Below are positions 51,996-61,385 of a DNA stretch of 64,000 nt, piece after piece. The notes under the pieces were generated by a model. The model did no database searches. It had not been told where the DNA came from and saw only the letters and a program-made list of their open reading frames with translations. Made by a program: the position numbers and the translations under genes. This DNA comes from Halospina sp040196175. GTDB taxonomy: Bacteria > Pseudomonadota > Gammaproteobacteria > Pseudomonadales > Oleiphilaceae. The stretch is from positions 992,001 through 1,056,000 of the forward strand of contig NZ_JBEFNF010000001.1 of the NCBI RefSeq assembly GCF_040196175.1. Direction: 5' to 3'. Within the stretch, counting starts at the first letter, position 1, and every line of letters starts with the position of its first letter.

Positions 51996-53036
51996 ATGGA
52001 GAACGCGATTCAGACCACTGTACTGGGTGGCGGTAGTTTCGGTACCACCGTGGCCCAAGTGTTGGCAGAGAACGGTCATCCTGTCCAGCTTTGGATGCGC
52101 AGTGCCGAGCAGGCAGAGGCCATCCGCCGCACCCGTATCAATCACCAGTATTTCCCCGATCTAGAGCTGCATTCACGGATTGAGCCAACAACTGACATGG
52201 GGGCAGCCATTGAACAGGCGGAACTGGTCTTTGTGGCGCTCCCAAGTAAGGTATTCCGCGAGGTAATCCGTGGGGCTGCCGACCATTTCAGTGAGCAGCA
52301 GATGGTTGTGAGTCTGACCAAGGGGATCGAGCGCGACGGCTTCCGGCTGATGAGCCAGGTCCTTACGGAGGAGCTGCCCGGCGTCAGTGTCGGGGTGCTC
52401 AGTGGGCCCAACCTGGCTGGTGAATTGGTGCAGCATGAGATTACGGCATCCGTGATTGCCTCTCAGGACCGGCATCTCAGGGAGCGGGTCCAGAAGGCGC
52501 TGGGGAACGCTTATTTGCGGATCTATGCCAACCTGGATGTGTACGGCGTTGAATTGGGCGGCGCCCTTAAAAACATCTATGCCGTAATCTCCGGGCTGGC
52601 AGACGCGCGTGGCATGGGTGAGAACACCAAATCCATGCTCATCACCCGCAGCTTAGCGGAGATGAGCCGGTTTGCCGTGAGCATGGGCGCCAATCCGATG
52701 ACCTTTCTGGGCCTCGCCGGCGTCGGCGATCTGATGGTGACCTGCAGTTCCAGCTTGAGCCGCAACCATCGGGTTGGTTATGCCGTCGGCCGGGGTAGAA
52801 CTCTGGAGGAGGCGGTCACGGAACTTGGTCAGGTCGCGGAGGGGGTGCGAACCCTCGAGCTGGTCCATGAGAAAGCGATCGAACTGGGCGTGTACATGCC
52901 ACTGGTGCGCGGGCTTTACGGGATTCTCTATCGGGGTGCGTCCATTGAGGATGTAGTGAGTGCACTCATGAACGCTACCCAGAACAGCGATGTGGAATTC
53001 ATTCTGCCACGCCAGGATGAGGGCTCAGTTATATGA
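51996..53036 (+). CDS. gpsA: Glycerol-3-phosphate dehydrogenase [NAD(P)+]
   Basis: 346 residues. Rossmann loop VLGGGSFGTTVAQVLAENGH at the N-terminus; catalytic Lys in SLTKGIERDG; substrate Lys and helix in ELGGALKNIYAVISGLADARG; LGLAGVGDLMVTCSS. It reduces dihydroxyacetone phosphate for phospholipid synthesis. It lies 32 bp after the STAS gene and overlaps the convergent aminotransferase by 12 bp. Confidence 0.96.
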   Translation: MENAIQTTVLGGGSFGTTVAQVLAENGHPVQLWMRSAEQAEAIRRTRINHQYFPDLELHSRIEPTTDMGAAIEQAELVFVALPSKVFREVIRGAADHFSEQQMVVSLTKGIERDGFRLMSQVLTEELPGVSVGVLSGPNLAGELVQHEITASVIASQDRHLRERVQKALGNAYLRIYANLDVYGVELGGALKNIYAVISGLADARGMGENTKSMLITRSLAEMSRFAVSMGANPMTFLGLAGVGDLMVTCSSSLSRNHRVGYAVGRGRTLEEAVTELGQVAEGVRTLELVHEKAIELGVYMPLVRGLYGILYRGASIEDVVSALMNATQNSDVEFILPRQDEGSVI

Positions 53037-54200
53037 CAAGCCCAGCCTTACAAGGGTCTCAACGGTATCAAGCGCCTGCTCCAGTGCCGTATAAGGGGTA
53101 TAGAAGTGCGGCGAAAACCGTACGCCGCCGCCGCGGTTGGCGCAGATAACCTGGTGCTCCGCCAGTCTCTGGCAGAGCTGGCGGCTGTCGCGCCCTGATG
53201 CCTGAACGGTGTGGATGCCCAGCCGTCGATGGGGGTCTCGTGGCGTGACCGGTGTAATGCCGGCAATCTGATTCAGCCCGGTAGCCAGGTGGCTGATACG
53301 CTGATCAATCCGTTCTCTGATCTGAGGCAACCCCACTTCCAGCAGAAGGCCAGTGCTGGCCTCAAGTGCATGCGCTGCAAGCAGGTTGGGGCTGCCACAC
53401 TCAAAGCGCCGCGCGTCGGCCGCTGGTTCCCAGTCCTTGCGATCGTAGTTGCCGCGGTCCGCGACCATGTGCCAGCCGTATTCGTAGAGCGTCAGCGATT
53501 CCCGCCACTCCGGGGCCACGTAGAAAAATGCCAGACCCTCCGGGCCCAGCATCCACTTGTGGCCATCCGCCATGGCGAAGTGGGCGCCAATCGCCTGCAC
53601 ATCCACTGGCTCCGCGCCTGCGCTCTGAATGGCATCCAGACAGAACAGAATCCCATGGCTTTCACAGAGTGCCCCCAGGTGAGCTGCATCAAGACGAAGT
53701 CCGGAGCCATACTGAACCGAGCTGACCGACAGCAGCCGTGTTCTGTCACTGATCAGGTCCTCAATAGCGCCTTCCGGCGTAACCTCCTGGCGACCAACGT
53801 CCGCCACTCTTAGTTTGACGCCCCGTTTGGCCAACGATTCCCAAACAATCCGGTTGGAAGGGAATTCCTGGCTGGTAATGATGACTTCATCCCCTTCTTT
53901 CCAATCGAGGCCTGCGGCTACCATGGACAGCGCCTCGGACGTGTTCTTGCATAGTGCAATGTCCTGGGCGGACGGAGCGTTGATCAGTAAAGCCAGGTTG
54001 TGCCGAAGCTGATTCTCAACACTGAGCCATTGGGGGTAGCGCGTCGCCCCCAGTCGACTGTTCTCCTCCGAAAAGCGGATGACCGCGTCACTGGCTCGCT
54101 GGGGCCAGGGTGCCACGGCCGCATGGTTGAGGTAGGCAAGCCCTGTATCAATAGGGAATTCGTTGAGCAGCTGTGTGGCTGAAAAGCGCTCTGTCATCAT
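53025..54200 (-). CDS. Class V aminotransferase (cysteine desulfurase-like)
   Basis: 391 residues of the fold-type I class V family. PLP Lys lies in MADGHKWMLGPEG, with the Asp...Gln pair in FCLDAIQSAGAEP. YLNHAAVAPWP at the start is the signature of this group. No catalytic Cys loop as in IscS/SufS is evident, so it may act on another amino acid or a selenocysteine or isopenicillin-type substrate. Function unproven. Confidence 0.8.
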   Translation of the reverse strand: MMTERFSATQLLNEFPIDTGLAYLNHAAVAPWPQRASDAVIRFSEENSRLGATRYPQWLSVENQLRHNLALLINAPSAQDIALCKNTSEALSMVAAGLDWKEGDEVIITSQEFPSNRIVWESLAKRGVKLRVADVGRQEVTPEGAIEDLISDRTRLLSVSSVQYGSGLRLDAAHLGALCESHGILFCLDAIQSAGAEPVDVQAIGAHFAMADGHKWMLGPEGLAFFYVAPEWRESLTLYEYGWHMVADRGNYDRKDWEPAADARRFECGSPNLLAAHALEASTGLLLEVGLPQIRERIDQRISHLATGLNQIAGITPVTPRDPHRRLGIHTVQASGRDSRQLCQRLAEHQVICANRGGGVRFSPHFYTPYTALEQALDTVETLVRLGLSYN

Positions 54201-54295
54201 TCTTCTCCGTCATATCCCGTCCCTTATTGAAGGGGCGCGCTCGCACCGCTAGTATCGGACCCTGTTTACACACCGATTGTGCCGGAGGGCTTAAA

Positions 54296-54877
54296 ATGGG
54301 GGTACCCAATTCCCAAGAGGAACTGGCCGGGCAATTCGAACATGTCGCCCAGTACGATACAACCGGACAGGGACCACCAGTGGATGAGTGGGACCCTGCA
54401 TTCACGGACGATCTGGAGCTGTTCATCAGTCGCAGTGGGCGGTGGTTCTTTCAGGGTAGGGCAGTTACGCGGTCCGCGATGCGTAGACTTTTTGCCTCTA
54501 TAATGCGACGTGAGTCAGATGGTTATTATTATCTTTTGACACCGCATGAGAAGTATCGGATACAGGTAGAGGACGTGCCTTTCCTCGCACACAGCGTTGA
54601 ACAGGAGGGAGAGGGCGACGCACGTGTGCTGTATTTGCAGACAGACGTCGAAGATCAGTTCCCGATTGGGGAATCCCATCCACTCATCGTTCGAACTGAT
54701 CAAAGCAGTGGTGAGCCCCAGCCATACGTAATGGTTCGTCGTGGCCTCCAGGCACGGATCGAGCGCAGCGCGTTTTACCATCTGACTGAGTTGGCAGAAG
54801 AGAGAACCATCAATGGTGCCGTTCACTTGGGGGTTGTGAGCCAGGGCAGTTTTTTCTCGCTGGGCCGTATTAGTTGA
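54296..54877 (+). CDS. DUF1285 family protein
   Basis: 193 residues from the ATG at 54296 (GGAGGG upstream); the frame upstream has no similarity. Family segments: DLELFISRSGRWFFQGRAVTR, LLTPHEKYRIQVEDVPFLA and the VRTDQSSGEPQPYVMVRRG region. A cytoplasmic beta-rich protein of unknown function found in many gammaproteobacteria. It is divergent from the aminotransferase. Confidence 0.82.
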   Translation: MGVPNSQEELAGQFEHVAQYDTTGQGPPVDEWDPAFTDDLELFISRSGRWFFQGRAVTRSAMRRLFASIMRRESDGYYYLLTPHEKYRIQVEDVPFLAHSVEQEGEGDARVLYLQTDVEDQFPIGESHPLIVRTDQSSGEPQPYVMVRRGLQARIERSAFYHLTELAEERTINGAVHLGVVSQGSFFSLGRIS

Positions 54878-55053
54878 ACCGGTTTTCAAAGCCGCCGTTA
54901 TTTTCTATCATAGAGCTTGGGTGCCTGTACTGAGCAGCACCCTTGCGTTCCGGATCGTCGTAAGTCCCTCTGTACAGGCCGCTGTTCAGCAACACTTTCG
55001 ATCCACCGCATTATCTGATTACGACGTTTCTGTCCCACACGCAAGGAGTCAAC

Positions 55054-55509
55054 ATGACCGAATCCCGTGTCGTCACCATCCATTACACCCTCAAGAATGA
55101 TGAGGGTGAGGTTCTGGATTCTTCCCGCGAGCGCGAACCGCTCAGCTATCTGGAGGGTGCCGAGAACATCATCAGTGGTTTGGAAGAAGCACTGACCGAC
55201 AAGGGCCAGGGTGAGGAAACCCAGGTATCACTGGATCCGGAGAACGCTTATGGTGAAGTCCGCGAAGAGCTGGTTCAGCCTGTGCCGAGTTCCGCGTTTG
55301 AAGGCGTAGAGAAAGTCGAGCCCGGCATGCAGTTTCAGGCGGAGACCCCCGGCGGTCCGCAGATCGTGCGCGTGGTATCCGTTGAAGACGAGACCGTGAC
55401 CATCGATGCAAACCATCCGCTCGCCGGCCAGCGTCTGCATTTTGACGTTGAAGTGATGGATACGCGTGAGCCGTCCGACGAAGAGAAAGAGCACGGCCAC
55501 GTGCACTGA
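55054..55509 (+). CDS. FKBP-type peptidyl-prolyl isomerase, SlyD-like
   Basis: 151 residues. SlyD/FKBP core: VTIHYTLKNDEGEVLDSS, GLEEALTDKGQGEETQ and the inserted chaperone flap. The C-terminal tail is short with few His (EKEHGHVH), unlike the long His-rich tail of E. coli SlyD, so nickel binding should be weak. Acts as prolyl isomerase and chaperone in the cytoplasm. A good terminator follows. Confidence 0.9.
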   Translation: MTESRVVTIHYTLKNDEGEVLDSSREREPLSYLEGAENIISGLEEALTDKGQGEETQVSLDPENAYGEVREELVQPVPSSAFEGVEKVEPGMQFQAETPGGPQIVRVVSVEDETVTIDANHPLAGQRLHFDVEVMDTREPSDEEKEHGHVH

Positions 55510-55563
55510 CTTTTGTGTCATGCACTGAATCATCAGCGTTTTCAGCGCAACGGATATGAAAAA

Positions 55564-55587
55564 GGCGACCCTCGGGTCGCCTTTTTT
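55564..55587. terminator. Bidirectional rho-independent terminator
   Basis: GGCGACC and GGTCGCC pair around CTCG, preceded by five A and followed by six T. It ends the SlyD-like gene and, on the minus strand, the ETF-QO gene (stop at 55598). Confidence 0.9.
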
Positions 55588-55597
55588 GATGCACCCC

Positions 55598-57253
55598 TTA
55601 CATATTGGGGTAGTTGGGGCCACCCCCGCCTTCCGGGACCACCCAGCGGATGTTCTGGGCCGGATCCTTGATGTCGCAGGTTTTGCAGTGGATGCAGTTC
55701 TGCGCGTTGATCTGGAACTTTTTACCACTGCCATCCTCGGCATCCACCACCTCGTACACGCCTACTGGGCAGTAGCGCTGCGCCGGTTCGTCGTAGGTAG
55801 GTAGGTTGTCGCGGATCGGCACCTCGGGATTTTTCAGCTGGAGGTGGCACGGCTGGTCTTCTTCATGGTTCGTGTTCGACATGAACGCCGAAGACAGCCG
55901 ATCAAAGGTGAGGCTATTGTCGGGTTTGGGGTAATCAACCTTGCGGCACTCAGAGGCTGGCTTGAGCGCCGCGTGATCCGGCGTCGTATCATGGAAGGTG
56001 ATCGGCAAGGGCCGGCGCAGGACATTCTGTTCCAGGAAGGCGATGCCACCACCGATAACGGTGCCGAATTTGTGCATGGCCGGGCTGAAATTGCGCTCGT
56101 TGAACAGCTCTCTGTAGAGCCAGCTGTTGCCGAATTTTTCACCAAAGCTGGTCAGGTCATCGCCACCCTCGGTGCCTTTCTGTATTGCCTCGAACACCGC
56201 TTCAGCGCCCAGCATGCCCGACTTCATGGCAGTGTGTGAGCCCTTGATCTTGGACGAGTTAAGAGTGCCTGCGTCACACCCCAGAAGTAGCCCTCCGGGG
56301 AAGCTCATCTTGGGCAGACTGTTGAAGCCTCCCTTGGTGATGGCGCGGGCGCCAAAGGAGACGCGTTTGCCGCCTTCAAGGTGCTGCTTGATGGCTGGAT
56401 GAGTCTTCATCCGCTGAAATTCCTCGAACGGCGACACGTAGGGGTTCGAGTAGGACAAGTCTGTGATCAGCCCGACATAGACCTGGCCGTTTTCCAGATG
56501 GTAAAGGAAACCGCCGCCGGTAGAGCCGGTTTCGGACAGCGGCCAGCCTGCGGTGTGCACAACCAGGCCGGGCTCGTGCTTCGCCGGATCAATGTCCCAC
56601 AGCTCTTTGATGCCGAGGCCGTAATGCTGCGGATCTTTGCCCTCATCAAGGTTGAACTGTTCCAGCAGTTCCTTGCCCAGGTGCCCCCGACAGCCTTCGC
56701 TGAACAGGGTGTATTTCGCCCGCAGCTCCATGGACGGCATGTAGCCATCCTTGTGGTTGCCTTCGTTGTCGACACCGAATTCGCCGGTCACTATGCCCTT
56801 GACAACACCATCCTCGTAGAGGATTTCTGAAGCTGGGAAACCGGGGTAGATTTCCACGCCCAGCTGCTCGGCCTGTTCGCCCAGCCAGCGACAGAGATTC
56901 GCAAGACTGATGATGTAGTTGCCGTGGTTGTGCATGTTCTTGGGCACCAGGGCATTAGGTGCCTTGCGCGTGGTGTCAGGGCCACGCAGGAAGTGAATCT
57001 CATCTCGCGTGACCGGCGTGTTCAGTGGCGCATCGCGCTCTTTCCAGTCCGGAAAGAGTTCATTCAGGCTGGTCGGTTCGAAAACCGTCCCCGCGATAAT
57101 ATGGGCACCGACCTCGGAACCCTTTTCGACAACGCAGACGGTCAACTCCTGTTCCGCCTCGTTCGCTAGTTGCTGGATGCGGCAGGCAGCCGAAAGCCCG
57201 GCCGGCCCGGCTCCCACAATCAGGACGTCAAACTCCATCGATTCGCGTTCCAC
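55598..57253 (-). CDS. Electron transfer flavoprotein-ubiquinone oxidoreductase
   Basis: 551 residues. An FAD loop VLIVGAGPAGLSAACRI at the start, EKGSEVGAHI, a membrane-facing middle and a C-terminal 4Fe-4S cluster (CPVGVYEV, QNCIHCKTCDIKDP). It passes electrons from EtfAB to ubiquinone during fatty-acid and amino-acid oxidation. The start is taken as the GTG at 57253, six bases after GAGGAG, giving MERESMEFDV as in Pseudomonas; a downstream ATG at 57238 is an alternative. Confidence 0.95.
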   Translation of the reverse strand: MERESMEFDVLIVGAGPAGLSAACRIQQLANEAEQELTVCVVEKGSEVGAHIIAGTVFEPTSLNELFPDWKERDAPLNTPVTRDEIHFLRGPDTTRKAPNALVPKNMHNHGNYIISLANLCRWLGEQAEQLGVEIYPGFPASEILYEDGVVKGIVTGEFGVDNEGNHKDGYMPSMELRAKYTLFSEGCRGHLGKELLEQFNLDEGKDPQHYGLGIKELWDIDPAKHEPGLVVHTAGWPLSETGSTGGGFLYHLENGQVYVGLITDLSYSNPYVSPFEEFQRMKTHPAIKQHLEGGKRVSFGARAITKGGFNSLPKMSFPGGLLLGCDAGTLNSSKIKGSHTAMKSGMLGAEAVFEAIQKGTEGGDDLTSFGEKFGNSWLYRELFNERNFSPAMHKFGTVIGGGIAFLEQNVLRRPLPITFHDTTPDHAALKPASECRKVDYPKPDNSLTFDRLSSAFMSNTNHEEDQPCHLQLKNPEVPIRDNLPTYDEPAQRYCPVGVYEVVDAEDGSGKKFQINAQNCIHCKTCDIKDPAQNIRWVVPEGGGGPNYPNM

Positions 57254-57324
57254 GACAGTCTCCTCAGGGTTTCCAATGGGCAATCTATGGCTTTACGTTG
57301 CCATAGGATATATTATCATGGAAA

Positions 57325-57344
57325 TCAAACAAACGTTTGTTTGA
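57325..57344. promoter_or_regulatory. Perfect 20-bp palindrome, PsrA-type operator
   Basis: TCAAACAAACGTTTGTTTGA lies between the divergent ETF-QO and etfB genes, 72 bp from the first and 134 bp from the second. It fits the PsrA consensus (CAAAC, short gap, GTTTG), a TetR repressor that is released by long-chain fatty acids and controls etf genes in Pseudomonas. It would co-regulate both directions. Confidence 0.75.
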
Positions 57345-57477
57345 ATAACATTGGCTGATGGCATCCCGTTTGTCGAGCTATTGACCCCCTGTGATTTTGT
57401 CCTCAGTATTAGGGCGCTGTTGCCGGGGATGCCCGCCGCATTAACATTTTAAACCCATGGCAGGATACGAGGAATCT

Positions 57478-58227
57478 ATGAAGGTTCTGGTCGCTGTAAA
57501 ACGAGTGATTGACTACAACGTCAAGGTTCGCGTAAAGCCGGACAACACCGGCGTGGACCTTTCCAATGTCAAGATGGCAATGAATCCTTTCTGCGAGATT
57601 GCCGTTGAAGAAGCGGTACGTCTCAAGGAAAAGGGCGTCGCCACTGAAATTGTCGCCGTCACTATCGGCTCGAAGGTCAGCCAGGAACAGCTGCGCACCG
57701 CACTTGCCCTGGGCGCAGACCGCGCCATTCAGGTCGAGACGGACGAGGACGTTCAGTCCCTGGACGCTGCCAAGATGCTGAAGGCTGTAGTGGACAAAGA
57801 GCAGCCGAATCTTGTGATCATGGGCAAGCAGTCCATTGATACTGATAACAACCAGACTGGTCAGATGCTGGCCCAGCTGGCGGGCATGCCCCAGGGCACC
57901 TTCGCCTCAGAAGTTGATGTGGAAGGTGAGAAAGTCAAGGTCACACGTGAGATTGACGGCGGCCTGATGACTGTCTCTCTGAACCTGCCGGCAGTGGTTA
58001 CCACCGATCTGCGTCTGAACGAACCGCGCTATGCTTCGCTTCCCAACATTATGAAGGCCAAGAAGAAGCCGCTTGAAACGGTCAGCCCGGCGGATCTGGG
58101 TGTCGACATCGCGCCGCGCCTCAAGACGCTTAAAGTTGAAGAGCCACAGCCACGTCAGCCCGGCATCAAGGTTGAAAGCGTTGAGGAGCTGGTCGACAAA
58201 CTGAAGAACGAAGCGAAGGTGATTTAA
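57478..58227 (+). CDS. etfB: Electron transfer flavoprotein beta subunit
   Basis: 249 residues. Starts MKVLVAVKRVIDYNVKVRVK; AMNPFCEIAVEEAVRLKE; the AMP-site segment near GKQSIDTDNNQTGQMLA. With EtfA it carries electrons from acyl-CoA dehydrogenases to ETF-QO. The ATG at 57478 is preceded by GAGGA; the frame begins 21 bases earlier. etfA starts immediately after the stop. Confidence 0.96.
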   Translation: MKVLVAVKRVIDYNVKVRVKPDNTGVDLSNVKMAMNPFCEIAVEEAVRLKEKGVATEIVAVTIGSKVSQEQLRTALALGADRAIQVETDEDVQSLDAAKMLKAVVDKEQPNLVIMGKQSIDTDNNQTGQMLAQLAGMPQGTFASEVDVEGEKVKVTREIDGGLMTVSLNLPAVVTTDLRLNEPRYASLPNIMKAKKKPLETVSPADLGVDIAPRLKTLKVEEPQPRQPGIKVESVEELVDKLKNEAKVI

Positions 58228-59169
58228 ATGAGTACACTGGTTATTGCAGATCACAATAAGGGTGAGCTCGCCGGTTCCACTCTGAGCGTCATCGCCGCGG
58301 CGAAGGCCATTGGTGGTGACATCGATGTTCTGGTTGCCGGCACGGATATTGGCGGTGTTGCTGAACAAGCTGCCAAGGTGGATGGGGTCAATAAAGTACT
58401 CAGCGCTGATAACGCTGCCTATGCACATCACCTCGCTGAAAATCTGAGCCTTCTGATTGCCGAAGTGGGCAGAGGCTATAGTCATCTTCTGGCGTCTGCA
58501 GGAACGGTGGGTAAGGATACGATGCCCCGGGTTGCAGCTATGCTGGATGTCGCGCAGGTTTCGGACATCATGGGTGTGCACTCTGAAGACACCTTCCTGC
58601 GCCCGATCTACGCCGGTAACGCCCTCGCGACGGTTCAGTCAGAAGACAGTGTCAAGGTTGTCACAGTGCGCACGACGAGCTTTGACACAGTTGCTGCGGA
58701 AGGAGGAAGTGCTTCGATCGAGTCGGTCGATGCGGCCCACGATGCAGGCATTTCGGAGTTTGTCAGCGAAGATATCCAGGAGTCTGACCGTCCGGATCTG
58801 GCCTCCGCTGGCGTCGTTATCTCGGGAGGCCGGGGTATGCAGAATGGCGACAACTTCAAGATGCTGGAATCGGTAGCGGATGTGCTTGGGGCTGCTATCG
58901 GCGCTTCCCGTGCGGCCGTCGACGCCGGCTTTGTACCCAATGACATGCAGGTTGGGCAGACCGGTAAGATCGTAGCACCTGACCTTTACATTGCTGTCGG
59001 CATCTCCGGTGCCATCCAGCACTGGGCCGGAATGAGCGATTCCAAGGTCATTGTGGCCATCAACAAGGACGAGGATGCTCCCATTTTCCAGGTGGCGGAC
59101 TACGGCCTTGTGGCGGATCTGTTCGAGGCAGTGCCGCAGTTTGAGGAAGAGCTCAAGAAAGTGGTCTGA
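58228..59169 (+). CDS. etfA: Electron transfer flavoprotein alpha subunit
   Basis: 313 residues. N-terminal domain with LVIADHNKGEL and the C-terminal FAD domain: SGGRGMQNGDNFKML, GASRAAVDAGFVPNDMQVGQTGK and LYIAVGISGAIQH. Forms the EtfAB heterodimer with etfB, the adjacent gene. A terminator lies 33 bp downstream. Confidence 0.96.
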   Translation: MSTLVIADHNKGELAGSTLSVIAAAKAIGGDIDVLVAGTDIGGVAEQAAKVDGVNKVLSADNAAYAHHLAENLSLLIAEVGRGYSHLLASAGTVGKDTMPRVAAMLDVAQVSDIMGVHSEDTFLRPIYAGNALATVQSEDSVKVVTVRTTSFDTVAAEGGSASIESVDAAHDAGISEFVSEDIQESDRPDLASAGVVISGGRGMQNGDNFKMLESVADVLGAAIGASRAAVDAGFVPNDMQVGQTGKIVAPDLYIAVGISGAIQHWAGMSDSKVIVAINKDEDAPIFQVADYGLVADLFEAVPQFEEELKKVV

Positions 59170-59201
59170 TAAACCTTCTCTTCTGTAGCAGGCTAAAATG
59201 T

Positions 59202-59229
59202 AAGCCGTACCCTCAGGGGTGCGGCTTTT
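59202..59229 (+). terminator. Terminator after etfBA
   Basis: AAGCCGTACCC pairs with GGGTGCGGCTT around TCAG with one G-T wobble, followed by TTTT. Confidence 0.75.
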
Positions 59230-59258
59230 CTGTGTATAACGACTCACAAAGTGGCCAC

Positions 59259-59693
59259 ATGCTGACGCAAACGCACGCAATTATTCTCGTTGCAACGCTT
59301 GTGGCGCTGATTGCCTCTGTCGTTATTCACTGCACGGTAGCGACCGCTCTAATGCGACGCTTCGACGGCGTCACCTCCAAACAATCCACATCGATGGTGA
59401 TTATGGTGCTGGGACTGTTCGTCGCTCATGTTGTCGAGATCGTATTGTTTGGCGCGATCTCTTGGCTGCTATCCCAGCTTGGTGGGGCAGGCTCTTTGGC
59501 CGGTGGACCAGTGTCGACAATCATGGACTACATTTACTTTTCCACTGTGACCTATACCACCCTCGGCTATGGGGAAATTTACCCGGTTGGCGCTATTCGT
59601 TTCATCTTTGGAACAGAAGCTCTGATCGGTTTCATGCTGATCACCTGGTCCGCATCGGTTACCTTTCTGCAAATGCAACGCCTCTGGCGCTGA
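59259..59693 (+). CDS. Two-TM potassium channel
   Basis: 144 residues. An N-terminal helix, a second TM helix, a pore loop with the selectivity filter TYTTLGYGEIYP, and a final TM helix. This is an Ion_trans_2-type K+ channel subunit without an RCK or other cytoplasmic domain, likely a tetramer. The ATG at 59259 is chosen over the GTG at 59232. It precedes the Kef-type antiporter, giving a small ion-homeostasis pair in a halophilic setting. Confidence 0.82.
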   Translation: MLTQTHAIILVATLVALIASVVIHCTVATALMRRFDGVTSKQSTSMVIMVLGLFVAHVVEIVLFGAISWLLSQLGGAGSLAGGPVSTIMDYIYFSTVTYTTLGYGEIYPVGAIRFIFGTEALIGFMLITWSASVTFLQMQRLWR

Positions 59694-59814
59694 CCACTGG
59701 CTTACGGACACGATGCCATGCATCTCCGCGGTGACGCAGGGATCAATGCTACAATTAGACTTTCAAACGCTCCGGTCGACTCTTTCCGCAACCATCAGGA
59801 CTTTTGGGTAGTCA

Positions 59815-61380
59815 ATGATAATCGAAGTTGTCTCTCTTTCGTTCGCGTTTGTTTTCGGTCTTCTCGTCCGTCAGGTTGGTCTACCGCCCCTCGTGGGCTT
59901 CCTTGCCGCCGGTTTTGCCCTGAATGTGTGGGGGCCATCATTCGGCCTGCCTCCGCGGGCCGGGCCCTTTTTGGATCATGTAGCCCATTTAGGGGTACTG
60001 CTCCTGCTGTTCACGGTGGGACTGAAGCTTAAGCTCAGGCACCTTGTTGAGCCTGCCGTTGTTGGTGGGGCGCTGCTGCATTTCACGGTCAGCGTCAGCA
60101 TTTTCGGGGCAGGGGTGCTTCTGTTTCTGGACATCGAACTGGCAAATGCCCTGTTACTGGCTACAGCGTTGGCCTTTTCGAGCACTGTTCTCGCCGCCAA
60201 GGTGCTTGAGGCTAAAGGTGAACTTCGATCCTTCCACGGGCGTGTGGCCATCGGTATCCTCATCCTACAGGACCTGATCGCACTGGTGGTGCTCAGTGTT
60301 GCGGGCGGGCAAACGCCCTCCATCTGGGCACCTGTGGTACTTGTACTGCCCCTGCTTCGACCCGCGATACACTGGCTCATGGACGTGGCAGGTCACGAGG
60401 AACTGTTGGTGCTGATGGGCGTGGTGCTGGCGGTTGCAGTGGGTGGTTATGGCTTTGAAGTGGTCGGGCTCAGCTCGGAGGTCGGAGCGCTTGCCATGGG
60501 AGCGCTCCTGGCGAACCATGCCCGTGCCCAGGAACTTGCCCATTCGCTCTGGGGCCTCAAAGAGATCCTGCTCGTGGGGTTCTTTCTACAGATTGGTATG
60601 TCAGGCCTGCCAGATACCCAGGCGTTGGTGTTCGCTCTGGGGATGGCGGTAATCATGCCGCTCAAAGGCCTTTTATTCTTTGCGCTGCTCATACTGTTCC
60701 GCCTGCGGGCGCGCAATGCTTTTCTGGGAGCGCTCAGTCTGACCAGCTACAGCGAGTTCGGTCTGATTGTGGCAGCCAGTGTGCTGGAGGAGTGGCTGGT
60801 GCCGCTGGCCATCACCGTCGCAGTGTCCTTCCTGATCGCGGCACCGCTGAACCGCCTTGCCCATCCGCTGTTTGACCGGCTGGAGCTGCGCCTGCGGCGA
60901 TACGAACGTAAAAGTTATCATCCGGACGAACAGCCGGTTTCCATCGGAGCCGCGGAGATCCTGGTTGTGGGCATGGGCCGTACCGGTCAATCAGCCTTTA
61001 ACTCCGTCAACTCGGCCGGGAAAACCGTGGTCGGTATGGACGCGGACCCGGACAAGGTTGAAAAACAACGCAGTAAGGGGTGGGACGTGGTTTATGCCGA
61101 TGCCGAGGATATTGAGCTCTGGCAGGGTCTTGATTTCACGGGGCTGCAGGCTGTGATCCTGGCCATGCCGCATCTTGAGGGTAAGGTTGTTGCCGCCCGA
61201 AACCTGCGCAAGATGGGATTCACAGGCCCTATTGTAGCGAACGCGTTCCATGATGATGAGGCAACCCCTCTGCAACGGGCCGGGGTTTCCGAGACCTATC
61301 AGGCCATGGCGGGTGCTGGCATCGGCATCGCCGACAAGACCCGGGAGGCGTTAGCTGTGGCGGGACAACCCGCCACCTGA
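59815..61380 (+). CDS. Kef-type cation:proton antiporter with TrkA-N domain
   Basis: 521 residues. About 12 TM helices of the CPA2 family (1-365; LGVLLLLFTVGLKL, LATALAFSSTVLAAKVLE, LILQDLIALVVL) and a C-terminal RCK/TrkA-N nucleotide-binding domain (VVGMGRTGQSAF, MDADPDKVEKQRSKG). It probably exports K+ or Na+ in exchange for H+, gated by nucleotide. It ends five bases from the convergent acetoacetyl-CoA synthetase. Confidence 0.9.
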   Translation: MIIEVVSLSFAFVFGLLVRQVGLPPLVGFLAAGFALNVWGPSFGLPPRAGPFLDHVAHLGVLLLLFTVGLKLKLRHLVEPAVVGGALLHFTVSVSIFGAGVLLFLDIELANALLLATALAFSSTVLAAKVLEAKGELRSFHGRVAIGILILQDLIALVVLSVAGGQTPSIWAPVVLVLPLLRPAIHWLMDVAGHEELLVLMGVVLAVAVGGYGFEVVGLSSEVGALAMGALLANHARAQELAHSLWGLKEILLVGFFLQIGMSGLPDTQALVFALGMAVIMPLKGLLFFALLILFRLRARNAFLGALSLTSYSEFGLIVAASVLEEWLVPLAITVAVSFLIAAPLNRLAHPLFDRLELRLRRYERKSYHPDEQPVSIGAAEILVVGMGRTGQSAFNSVNSAGKTVVGMDADPDKVEKQRSKGWDVVYADAEDIELWQGLDFTGLQAVILAMPHLEGKVVAARNLRKMGFTGPIVANAFHDDEATPLQRAGVSETYQAMAGAGIGIADKTREALAVAGQPAT

Positions 61381-61385
61381 GGTAT

